Shown piece after piece: positions 40,045-52,100 of a stretch of DNA of 64,000 nt; position 1 is the first letter of the stretch, and each line of letters opens with the position of its first letter. This DNA comes from Atopsyche davidsoni (lineage: Eukaryota > Arthropoda > Insecta > Trichoptera > Hydrobiosidae). The stretch covers positions 13,926,001-13,990,000 of the forward strand of contig JAILWY010000009.1 of the NCBI GenBank assembly GCA_022113835.1, read 5' to 3'. The position numbers and the translations under genes were made by a program. Under the pieces are notes generated by a model, which had not been told where the DNA came from, did not search any database, and worked only from the letters and a program-made list of their open reading frames with translations.

Positions 40045-42385
40045 TTTATTTATTAATTTTCATCAATAATAATATTAAGATTACAATACTTAAATTGGCA
40101 TAGTGTACTAGTATTCTACTTCAGAGGTATTTGACTTGGACGATCTGCTACGAATCTCCGGTAATCTCCAATCTATCTACTTACAACGTGACGCACGAGG
40201 CGCGGCGCCACCCGACCTAGCGAACTTATACGTTATTCTAAATTAGTATATATTTATAAAATACAATACTTACAACGAATTAATACGGATTACATCTGCG
40301 GACGTTTGACATATTAAACATTATTTTGTAATAAGGATTCCGATTTGGATACCTGAGAAACATAAATTGAAATTTTACAAAATTTGAATATCGCTTTGTA
40401 GAGTTTCATATAAAATATATGAGGATATAATGATATTGCCAGCTGTTTCTTTCTTTCGGAAGTACCGCAGAGGTCCATTTTGTAAAATATTTTGGGTAAA
40501 TTCATATTATCAAATATACATCTTTATACAAATAGATAAAGTGATTTACGCTTTCCCAAACTATGACACAAAAATGCATTCGATTTTAGAGTTGTTCATA
40601 AATAATATTTATATCTAACAATTTAAGTAAATTATTTTTAAAAAAAGAAACTTTTAAGGGAAAAGCAATATTCAAACTAAACAAAAAAAAATGTTACATT
40701 TTTAAGATTGGATAGCCACAGGAATATCCGTTGTTTATTAAACGTGCATTATATATTTGTAGTACATACTTGTAAATTTGGTTTACATTAATTTATACAC
40801 TGTCTTTGTGTATTGTAATTTTCAAAGAGTATAATGACTAATATCGATCGGATAAATTGGAGATTTTACATTATTGAAATAACTTTTACTACCTAAGCGT
40901 TATAACTAGAAAATAAATATAACATACTTCCCTAGAGTAATAAGTCAGTGTGTGATCTTAAAGAGACATGGATAATAATAAATTAATCAATATTGTCTAA
41001 TCTTTCGTAAAGAAATAAGTTATTTTTCTTTGTACACAATTCATAGTAAACATTTGGGATCAAATTGTCAATAAGATTTTTTTAATATAGTTGTATTTTT
41101 TAATAAATTGATATTTTTATTTGACTGAAATCTGGCAAGTCTTCACTGGCACCTTTATAGGTGTCATTTTTTACAAATCATTAAAAACATAATTTTGATT
41201 ACACCCAATTTATGCATTAAAAACTAAAGATACAAAAAAACCGCAGAAGGAAAATTTCAAAAAGTCCATTTTTTAAGTAGTTTACTCTCGTTAATTGGAT
41301 TATAATTCAGTAAATAAAATAATTATCAATACATAAAATATAAAAATAGGAACAAGGCATGTCATACTGTTCATAAAGTCGCGCTGCTCTTCAAAAATTA
41401 AAGAATATTTAATTTAATTTATTATAATTGCCTAAAAAGTTTCAGAGGGATCGTTGTTGCACTGTTGACAAGCAGCGATAGCAACTATGCAGCCGTATGA
41501 ACATCGAGAGAAAAAATAAAGCTCAACTCCATATGCAGTTAAATTAGTTTATGCCAATTTGTACTGTCACTAGGTATTTGCATGAAAGTTGTGATTTATA
41601 TCTTCTAACTTACAATATTATCAATGTGATGATTTTGGTTGCAGTTTCAAAACAACCGATTGAATAAGTTAGTGTAAAGTCATTCACTTATATTATTATT
41701 ATAATTGATTTCACAACACTGATACAACAAAACTTTCTAAAATAAATTAAGCAAATTGATAACACAGTAAAAAAAATGAGATTCTAAAGTTAAGTGTAAT
41801 GTTAAAAAATGAAAATATTTACAAATGTTGGTAAATCAAGCGTAAAAGCTACTAGCATTCCGGTTGCTTTCTTAAAAATCTACGAAGTGGACATGAGTAT
41901 GATTTAATAAATAGCATCATCTTGTGTATATAGAATGATATACTTTTATGGTGAGCAGTTTGAGACTATAATTTACAACATCAGCAGTTCAAATTGACTA
42001 AATTAAAATAATAATAATTGTATACAATCGTAACCAGTCAATTAACAACATACATGTGGCTTATTAAGTAAAATACTTTTGGATGAGTAAAACAACAGTC
42101 TGTCCGACTTAACCTAATTAAAGAAAATAATTATATTATTTTAGTTCATTTTATAGTTTAGAATAATGTGCAAACAAAATATCATTAAGGTAAATTCATA
42201 ATCATCTTCATGCAACATTCACTACAACACAAACGCTAGCACTTATAATAATTTATAAATTAATAGAATTTTACATATTGTTTTTGATTTCACGGTAGAT
42301 TTCATAGTACCGATTTTTAAATAACTAGAGTTCACAATTGTAAGAAGTCATTCACAACCGCAGTGTCAATATGCATGAACATACA
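40045..42385 (-). other. ptc: Probable ptc 3' untranslated region
   Basis: About 2.3 kb of AT-rich sequence downstream of the ptc stop without credible coding. Minus-strand AATAAA poly(A) signals (TTTATT on the plus strand) occur at 41116-41121, 40734-40739 and, twice overlapping, at 40045-40054. A Pumilio-type UGUAAAUA site is present at 41816-41823. The 3' end is inferred; the true cleavage site could be at any of these signals. The GC-rich promoter zone of the next gene begins about 300 bp further on. Confidence 0.4.
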
Positions 42386-43114
42386 CTAATGTCTCGAAGC
42401 GTCGCTCTCGTGACCCGAGTCGCGTCCGCTCTCCCGGTGAGACTCGCGGTAGCGATCCCGCGACCTCTCCCGGCGGTCTCTGTCTCGGTACCCGTCTCGA
42501 TCTCGAGTTTTCTCACGGTCCCGGTCTTTTTCTCGTTCTCGGCTGTCTCGGTCTCTGTCATGGTAGTCTCGATCCCTATCTCTGTCCCGAGATCTCTCAC
42601 GTGATCGGTCTCTGTCTCTGTCATGGTAAGTGTCGCGACCGCGATCGCGATCTCTGTCATGATAGTCGCGATCTCTATCCCTGTCTCCGTGATCGCGCTC
42701 CCTTTCACTGCGATCCCTCTCTCTCTCCCTTTCGCGATGGTAACTGCGTCTTGAGTGACACCGCTCACTGGAAATAGGCGTATGCACTTCCACTTTGATA
42801 TTGGCAGTGGCTGTCACTTTTGTGGTGATACCTCCCATGGTTGATTTGGTGGGAGTCGAGCGTCCTGAACCTGAAGCAGCATCGGTGTTGTAAGTAGTGG
42901 TCTCAACAACTACCTCAGGTTGAATAAGAATAGACTGCATAGAGGAGTGGTGAGAATGTGAAGAATGACAAGAAGACGGCTCTTCTGTGATGGTAGTGAG
43001 GCTGGGTGGGCGTGGGCGTTCTGTGGTACGCGGTGCTGGGGCTCTTCTTGTCCGGATGGGGGATGACTCTGGTGAAGGAGTAGAGATCCTATCTGGGAAT
43101 TCCAGCGGAATTAC
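42386..43114 (-). CDS. ptc: ptc terminal exon: cytoplasmic tail with Arg/Asp-rich repeat
   Basis: 729 nt including the TAG stop at 42388-42386; acceptor TTTTAG. The tail starts [19 protein letters not shown], then [29 protein letters not shown] and [14 protein letters not shown], matching conserved islands of the Drosophila tail. From about position 42755 to the stop it becomes a repeat of RDRDRD, RERE and YHDRDRDR with scattered serines, roughly 120 residues, ending [11 protein letters not shown]. Drosophila Patched stops soon after KVEL, so this extension is additional. Drosophila's PPAY ubiquitin-ligase motif, which lies between TITEEP and the QPEV island, has no counterpart; the spacer here is only about 17 residues. 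The repeat stays open in several frames, giving spurious ORFs on both strands. A stop from misassembly or an unseen intron cannot be excluded. Confidence 0.93.
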   Translation of the reverse strand, partial: VIPLEFPDRISTPSPESSPIRTRRAPAPRTTERPRPPSLTTITEEPSSCHSSHSHHSSMQSILIQPEVVVETTTYNTDAASGSGRSTPTKSTMGGITTKVTATANIKVEVHTPISSERCHSRRSYHRERERERDRSERERDHGDRDRDRDYHDRDRDRGRDTYHDRDRDRSRERSRDRDRDRDYHDRDRDSREREKDRDREKTRDRDGYRDRDRRERSRDRYRESHRESGRDSGHESDASRH

Positions 43115-46100
43115 CTAAAAGAAAACAGCTCTTATTAGCACATAACAAATAACAAAAATATAAACCACTTGAATTGAAATGTCCACAAATTATTAAAAAT
43201 TAATAAGAAGACACTCACCTCAGCGGCAGGTCCTACAAGAGACAACAATACTGGGAAGAATAGCAATCCATTTGCTAGACCAATTCCAATTAGAGCGAGG
43301 AGTATGCTAAAGAAGTACTGGGTGATAAAGTTGAAATCTGATGTTCCTAACATAAACACCGCTAGCAGGGTAGTGAGAGCTCCATGAAGCACCGGCGCGA
43401 ACATGTGCTCCAGGGCCAAGCGGGCTCGGCGATCACCGCTGCCAATCGATGTCACAAAACTCTACAAAAAAAAAATACAAAAAATAAAATAAAAACAAAT
43501 TATATGTGTATGGATTATAAGTTAAGAGAGTACATTTATTAACTTACCAAACAAATATGCACTGTGAAGTGAACACCGATGCCAACAGCCACAATAAGGA
43601 GAACTGCAGATATGGCAGACAACTTCATACCCAATAGCGCCATAGCTCCAAGAAGCTGAAGCACCATTGCTGAGAGGGCTAAGACCACCAACAAGGAAGC
43701 CCAGACATTCAGCAAGAGTATTCCCACTACTATCAATACGGCCCCCAAGGCGCAAGCTAAGGCCAAGGCCAGAGACGGTCGCAAATGAAGGTATTGTTCC
43801 CAAAATATAAATGGAATACCAGAAGGAAAGTTATTTAGTCCTTTAGCTTCAAAATTTATGCACAAAGTTCTCACGGATGAAATTAGAGTTTTGATATGCT
43901 CGGTGTCAGTCAAACCTTGCAGGTAAAAAGGCAGCTGTGTGTAGATTAGCGGAAGAGACTTTGGTATCTTCAGGTCGTAATCAGATTTTACATGAAACCA
44001 TTCTTTTGGTTCTGGTTTTAAGTTGGCTTGAGATGCTCCATAAGCCAACTTGTCATTACTGGCCCAGGCAGATAGATAATTGTAAAAAGCTTTGGGGTTG
44101 ATGATTCCATCGGCGTCGACAAGTCTTACTTGATTTATTAATGTTTTGTCAACAGGATTATCAACATGACCTGTTTGAACTAAAAGCCTGTAAGCTAAAA
44201 TAGCTTTTTCGCTAGCATTTGGAAACCATCTTTCTTGAGTTATATTACCGGAAGCGTAGTCCTTATCGAAAGCCTTCTGAAGTTCAATTAGCCAGTCTCT
44301 GAATAGGCTGAGCCAAAATTCAGGTAAGCCTCCATTATCATTCTTTATTATATTGGGTATTCTGACAAAGGCCTCGTGGTAGTCGTAAAGTAGTTTTTGG
44401 TTAGTGGGATACTCAAAGTTTCCTTGAGTGACAGCGTACATGTTGTAAAAGCCAAAATATTTTCCTTGAATGGTCAAAAAATTATGTTCATCAGTATTCT
44501 GCGGAACAATATCAGTCAGTTCAAGGCCATCAGAGACTTTGGAGGCTCCCCACACGCTGGCAAGTAGGATGGCTATGAGAGTGAGCATCGACAACACCTA
44601 CAACAAGATGTACATTTTAATTTATTCTACTTACCATAATATATTGTATTTATTTATTTCAATATATGATACTAAGACATTAATATGTAGAAAGTGATTT
44701 GAATGGTTCAATACTGACCTTGATGGCAGGCTTCATGATGAAGGGAGCGTAGTGATTGCGAGCAAATTTAGTAAGACTGAGGCTGAAGCACACAGTGCTG
44801 TCGCAGTCATTTCGTGATTGGTTGGACTCCGGGTCCAATGGCTCTCGAGATGAATCTTTCCATTTGCCCTAAACAATTTTTTTTTTCAATATTCAGTCAA
44901 TCTTATGACAGGATATTCAAGAAGAATCCAAACCTCCAATATGGGTTATTGTTTTGATATATTCTTACAATTTATAATATAATTATTAGAGTTAAGATGG
45001 TTACATTAAGAAGGATTGTGATATTGTAAGAGCATTTAGCTTCAGTTTGTTTGGCTTATTATAATTTTAAACCAATCCAGTTAATATAATCTACATTGAA
45101 TGAAAAAAAAATAAACCTTATCAACAACACTAGTGACAGTGTGCATCCGATCAGGAGGTAATGCTCTAGTGACAGCCTGCATCTTAACAGGGATTCGTTT
45201 GTTGAGATTGACCTTGGGTGGCAATGGACGAGCACCATCCCGATCTGGCATGAGGCAGCATAGCAGGTCGGAGCGCTGGGAGGCCCGTCGCCGCATGTCC
45301 AGGGATATCATGGCCGGATAAACCAGCAACATGGCAGCTAAGTTGAATAGCAGCAGAACAGCAGCCTAAAAAAATTACAAGTTATAAGGTTTTAAAACTA
45401 ATTCTATGATATAATTAAAAACATTGACATGAAAAATAAATATGTTAAATAATCCCTAAATAAACCTGGAAAAAAAAACTAAACTAAATAAAACCTCAAG
45501 AGAAAACAAAAAAAATAAGTTTGATAACAAGTGATCTTTCTCTACTTACTTCAACCCATTCCCTAATATTAGCATGTAAATAAAAATAATGTATTTGATT
45601 AGTAATACAAAATACAAATTATTATTAGTAATTTATTAATCCTAGGCACACAATATATAGCGAAATTTATCTAATTGTTACCTGAAGGCAGAAAACTCTC
45701 AATGCTGGGATCGGGATCAAAGCAGCGGCAAAAAAGGTCGTGACATTGCTGAGAGATGTCAGGAGGACACTGAGGCCAGTGGTCCTCAGTACTGCGGGTG
45801 TCTTGTCTTCGCAGCCTTCACCATCTCTCTCCTCACATGGACTCTCCGCATATGCGTGAGTAAGAAGGAACATGTCATCAACTCCCAGTCCCAAAGCAAG
45901 GAATGGAATTATCTGCATTGTAGAAGCGTTGAATGGTATCCCTGAAAATATAAATTAAAAATAATTTTTAAAAAAATCTTATACGATAATCAGTTCAGTA
46001 AGAGTATATATAGACTGAATATTTATTGATTTATTTGAACCTAGTATGTTATAAATCTTACCTAATAATGCGCAAAATCCAAGTCCAGCTGCAACAGTAA

Positions 46101-49100
46101 TGGAAAGCAGTAAGACACCGGCGATACCAACTCCTGCCTGAGACTTAACAGAGTCTTGCCACTGCACCAGGGAGAACGCAACGTACAATAGCTGGAAGAA
46201 ATCAAATCATATTGAATAACTGATACTGTTGAACTATTTGCGTAATCTAAACTAGATAAAGAGATTGTTAAATAAAAATAACAATGCATTTATTTAAAGG
46301 ATTAGTTGTGCTGTAGATTGGAAGATGGTTTACAATAAATTGCAGAGTGATATAAAAATAAGTACGATACTGTAAAATGTTACTTACAATGCAGACGTAT
46401 CCGATGGCTATTTTCGGAATTGATATGTGAGTATATTTCCCCATTATATCGTTGAGTGTGGCAGTTGAGAAAGCGTAAAACTCGTAGGATTGATATTCTT
46501 TTTCAGTATCCATAAACTTGCGGATTTCCTAGAAAGATAAATTGATAATGTTATATTCAATTCAGTTTTTACGACTTTGGCATACATGTTTATGATTATT
46601 AGAATATACATGCTACTTTATCATGTTTATTTAAAAACATAAAACACTCATATGACTAAATGCAGATCAGCTTTAATTATATGCAAAGGTCTAGAATTAT
46701 ATTAGATGAAGAGTATAAAAATAATCTTTCAAAAATATTTTTAATTTATATTCTTAGCCATTTGGAATTTGGAATCTATCAGTATTATTGCGTAAGTTGC
46801 ACGCATATGCAATAAGCGATGCATATCGGCAGATCTACCATGTTTACTGAAAATAAAATTCGGAAATTATATGGTTCTACATCTCTTGTCCTCTGAAAGA
46901 ACAGCTCTTTTGAAATACTTACTTATCCAATGTTTGCAGTACTTTTCAAAACAGCTATTAAAGAAAACTGTGGATATTTATGGCTATGTTAGGTTGGGTT
47001 GTTAGTTACCTCAGAGAATTTGCGCTGCCAGGCATCGAGTACAGCAGCAGCCTTGTCCTGTGCCCAGCTGGTGTGGTGCACTCGGTAGTTATCGTGCCAG
47101 TAGATGTAGAGCTCCCTCTCTGTCATGAGTTGCACCACGGACTGCAGGGCTCGAGCGCGTCGCAGCTGGCCTGATTTATTGTGCTCTCCCCCGCCCACTA
47201 TCAGCTCCTCCGGCCAGTGCATATACTTGGCTGCGAAGCCATAGCAGCCGCCTGTCAACTCGGCGCCTACATCTGGAGGCTGGAACAAAACAAAATAATT
47301 CAATACTGTATTTATAACAATCGCATGGAAATTAATATTCAAAAATATAATAAAAAATATTTTACATATCTATAAGAATTTATGCATAAATTTACTCGAC
47401 GAGAAATATTGAGGCCAGTGAAATTCTTAGAAGCAATAAAGTTACATGAGGATGTACATGCCCTGCAAAGCATAGAATCGGAAGAAATTTAATGAAAGAC
47501 TAACAATACATGCAGAGCAAAACTACAGGTGAAAAATGTATGCTTCAACATATGTGCGATATTTTTTTTAATATGGTAATCGTTTGATACTCTTGAAAAG
47601 AATCATGGTGATTTTGTGAACTTTTTCAGTAGTGAATTATTAAAAAAAATCTATTTTATACGTATTTTTAAACTAAAAAAAAGACCAAAAAAAAAAACGA
47701 AAGTATTGAATTCACAACTGCAGAAAGTATAAAATGATGAAGCGATTTTGAAAACATAAGTATAAATCAATCATTTCATTCGAAAAAAAATAATTTAGCT
47801 TGGCAATGAAGTTTTGCGAACAATCCATGTTCTGGCGTAGTCTCGCGTTACAGTTTTTTTCGAAAACCGTTTCGTGCGTTTCGTATTCGCAAAAACAAAA
47901 CCGAGCGAGCGAAGGTGGGGACCCGCAACCGACTAATCCGCCGTGAAGTACTCCGAGCACGTGGAGTGAGGAAGCCCGCACAATGGACGGTGGCGGGTAG
48001 TGATGGACATCGTCGAATAATCGGTTCATTCGCAGTGAATTATTTTTTTGGAAATTAGGTTTAAATTATAAAAATAATAATAATAAAAATCTGGAACAGT
48101 TGGGATAATCGAAGAGAACAAGTGAACAATTTTCTTGTGTTCGGATGATAGGGAAAGTTCATCGCAAAAAAAAAAACAGTATTATTGAAGTTCTTTGTAC
48201 AACAAAAAATAATTCAAATTAAGTCGATTATCCAAATAAATCGATTGCACTAATTACAAATGATAATAATTAAATTAAGATTTGAAAAAAAAGGTGCAAT
48301 TAGTAGCATAATATATTAGGAATGTCCCTCGTAAATAACACGATTGCCTGAGTAGAATAAAATAATTATTTGATTTTCAACCCATCACTAGTGGGACGGT
48401 CGTGACGCGGGATCCGCGCAAGGCTGCTTCGGTTCCCTTTTTTGTGACGTAACGGACAGAGGGGACGGCGGGAGAAGGACTCGTCCGCGGGCGGCTGACC
48501 AGCGCCGGGTCGGGACACTTCCCCGACACTCGGCCAAACTTTGTTCCGTGCGCAGAATATTACCAAAATCCGAGCATCGTGCAAAAGTTTTCAGTTTGAA
48601 GGTTGCGTTTATTCGATTTGCCACTTTGCAGGGTGGTAACGAATAAATGCCTGCGCGGTTGGTTCAAATCCCTCGACAAAACTCAAACTCGGACAAATGT
48701 AGTCCAGTGAGTCACAGCTTCTTTCCGACATTCAAATGCGCATTAAGTGGATATTTAAATTTTGTAAAAATTATGAAAATTCTCCAGGTTTAGGGAGAAG
48801 GGCGACACTTTGCAGGAAGTATGTACTTTATAAATGGAAAACTAAAGTTGCCTCTAATCGCTTGTTCTTCAGCAAATTTCACGATCGGAATTCACCCAGA
48901 TTACAACGAAGGGTCTTCTAACCACCGTACTTTGTAAACGTATCGTGATTCTTACTAAAACAGCGAGTGTGTGTTGAGTTGATGGGTTGCATCCCTGTTG
49001 CCAGTGTTTCGACTCCGATTCTGGGGTCATCCTTCAAAAGCAATTTTTCAGTACCGGAGTTGAAACGGACGCAGTTCAACACCCAGGACTCCTCACTGAT

Positions 49101-52100
49101 CAAGGTAACAGATGCGCTCTGGCATTGACGAGACGCTGGGCAGGGGCAGGGTGGTGCTCTGCGGGCCGCGCGGCACGAGGACTTCCCAGAAGCGAGTGTG
49201 TCGGAGAGCGGGTCTTTTTTTTGCGTGGGTCGGAAGATTGAGATCTCGAGTGAAGACGGAATAGGACGATTCGCCACGACCGCTCCGCCGCGAGGAATTT
49301 ATGTAAGAAATTTAGAGATTACGGTTCATTCTTGCCATCGTCCAAATGAAAGATTGCCACCTCTGCATTCTAACATTTAAAAAAAATAGAGCTGGTTTTG
49401 AAACAGCCGTCTTTTTTGAACAGCAATTTGTACCTGCATTTCAGCCATTCGGGTTTTTAAAAAATAGAACTTACGCGTAGACCTCGCAAAGTAATCTTTT
49501 ATAAGCGAATAAATGGCATTAAGACCGACAAGATTTGCTCCTCGCAAATAATAGAAGAGAACACTCGCAGGGGAAAACCGTCCATAAAATTAATCGACAG
49601 TAGCAATTCCAAATCGGTTGAGCAGATTTCTTTTCATCTTTTTGTTTTTATTTCCCCCGCAGATCTGTTGGAAAGATTGAACTGAACCGCAGTACTCAAA
49701 ATAATAACGATGCAATCCAGGTCTTCCGAGTGGAGAGCTAAACGGTGCCGGTCGGTACGGCGCAGCGCCCCCGACAGTGTCGACCGCGTTGAATCGAGTC
49801 GCGAAGCAAAATCAGCAGAAGCGAGAGAAAATCAAAAAACCAACGGACCGCCCGATTGGGCAATAACCGACGGCCTTCCAGGCGAAGATATTTCACTCCA
49901 CAATGGCAGCGAGCGGACACAATACGGTCCACGGCGCGGGTGGCTCGTCCGCACGGGAGAAATAACAATGTGGCGTTTTCTTTAGAAAACGTAATCTCGT
50001 TGTGGGTGGCGTGCATTCGCCGAGCGCACACGTATCGCCGTCGCCCTCGCTCCCCGCGGCCGGAGGGTGCGAGCGAGCGAGACGCGGACATCGTCCTGGA
50101 CAAAAAAGGTTACAAAAAGCGTCCAGGCCGTATTATGCCGGTCCCGAGAAAAACGTCCAAAAGTGTTGCGTTGCGGCCCGCCCGCGCCCGCCGGCTTTAT
50201 TTGCGCTTAGGAGCTAAACGTGGAGCTGCCCAAGCAGGAAGCGATGCCTCCTCTCGACGCAACTGATAACGGACCGACGAATTGCATCGATCATTTTTTT
50301 GATGTATCGCCGATATATCAAAAAAACTCACACTCATTCGGTGTAATGCGGTTGCCTAGTTATCAATGACCAGGGCAGTATTCCTATCTTCGTAGGATAA
50401 TTTTAGCAAGTCATCAAATTAGTGTATCCAAATAATTAAAAAATGAAGTAAAAAAAAAATATGTTGTTCGGCAAGAGATATATGAGTTTGATATATTTTT
50501 TTTAAATCACTACGCATTTTTAAAATTTTATTAGGTAACCACACAAATAGGATTTTTTTACTATGGGTATTCAAAGCATCAAAATAGCATATTTAGAAAT
50601 GGCTTCGTGGGTCACTTGGACAAACCTAATAAGTGAACTTATTGATGAAATAAAATTGGTTTAATTGATTTTAATTTAAGCAGAGATTTTTATAGAAGCT
50701 GAGTTCCTAATATATTTTATAAAAATTAAATGAAAAAAAATCTTTAAAAAAACAAAAATAAATACAACTACCAATAATTCCACGGGCTGAGCAGTGTTCT
50801 TGCAAGGTGACCGAGTCACAGATTTCAACTCGGCCTCAATACGTGTTGCTATGCCAAATCATAATAAGGAATAATCTAGAACATGCTACTATAATGCGTC
50901 AAATGTTTGGAGAAGAGAACGAGGCATGGGAGAACCTCACGAGACTGCTCAGTATATATTGCAGATACATTTCTTATTATGTCCAGTTAATCTAAATGAG
51001 TCCAGTGCTACAATGTTAAAAATGGAGACCGCAAGCGCTTAATGGACCAATTAGTTTTTAAAAGCGATTAGAAGCATTTGCGTCTCCGGCATTTATTTAA
51101 GTAGATAACAGATATCACTGGTGTTTTCAATGTGGGGATAATAAAATTGAAAATACACGGCCAAAAAGCAACTGTGCTAACCATAACGCGGTATTAGAAC
51201 AACCGCATTGCCCAAAATGGCAGTGACCACGTGTGACTCGCTGTCCAAACAAAAGTGACTGCATGCCCGACGCAAGCACAATGCTATTGAAATATGACAC
51301 TCGCCATGATAAATGGCTGTCGCGGGCATTGTGCGCCGCCATAATGGACCCCGAATTCTAGAAATCGCAGAAGAAAGATGTCGCATTTAAATTGAGATGT
51401 TCCGCCGACGATGCCTGCTGGCGAAGTAATTTATCGTTCCACCGGAAGAAGTGATGGACGTGCACAAAAATAATGTACTTACTTGGAAGTTACTATTAAT
51501 TACTTCAAGTAATTTTGTCAATTATTTCTCTAAAAATGTATGGTTTAAGTCACAAATAGTATTATGGCAGTACCATCGTCCCCAGGTGTTAAGCATATAC
51601 TAAATTACTATTTAAAAGTGACTATTACTTTATGACTCCATGAAATTTTATGTTTGAAATGGAGTAAATCCGACAGTCATCAGAGGTCTGTATAATCTTA
51701 GTAAAACCTATTTCGCAGCTTTCAAATTCAAAAGCTCTTTCAAAGTAGTTCTATAGTCTATTCAGAGTAGAACTACCATTAACATAGCAAAGGCTTTATT
51801 CTTCAAAGTTACAGTATCAATTCCCGTTCGCTGTAAAAACAAACAGTTGATTCCAACAATATAGGTTTTAAATTTTTTTTCCAAGACGTTAGAAGTTATA
51901 AAGATGACTTCAGGTATTGTAAAAGCGACAGAGAAGTGTCAAGAGCATCCAGGAATTCAGCTGAAAAGACAGTTCACAAGTGACCATGGCGCGTATAAAA
52001 GTATCAACTGAAATTTACGGTTCAGGTAATGGGGGAAGAAAGAGCTCGCCGGTGCCGGCGGTGGTCGTCCCGAGTCGTGTGATTGTTGCGGTTTCGACTT

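Noticed and set aside
42352..42768. ORFs of 138 codons (minus, other frame) and 77 codons (plus) over the ptc tail
   Set aside because: The repeat leaves several frames open; only the frame continuing from [12 protein letters not shown] is Patched.
48600..48680. tRNA gene suggested by a perfect B box GGTTCAAATCC at 48661-48671
   Set aside because: The T stem and acceptor stem do not pair and no proper anticodon arm is formed.
49738..50266. Overlapping 121- and 136-codon ORFs in the large ptc intron
   Set aside because: Arg-rich translations of CpG-rich DNA with no family similarity.
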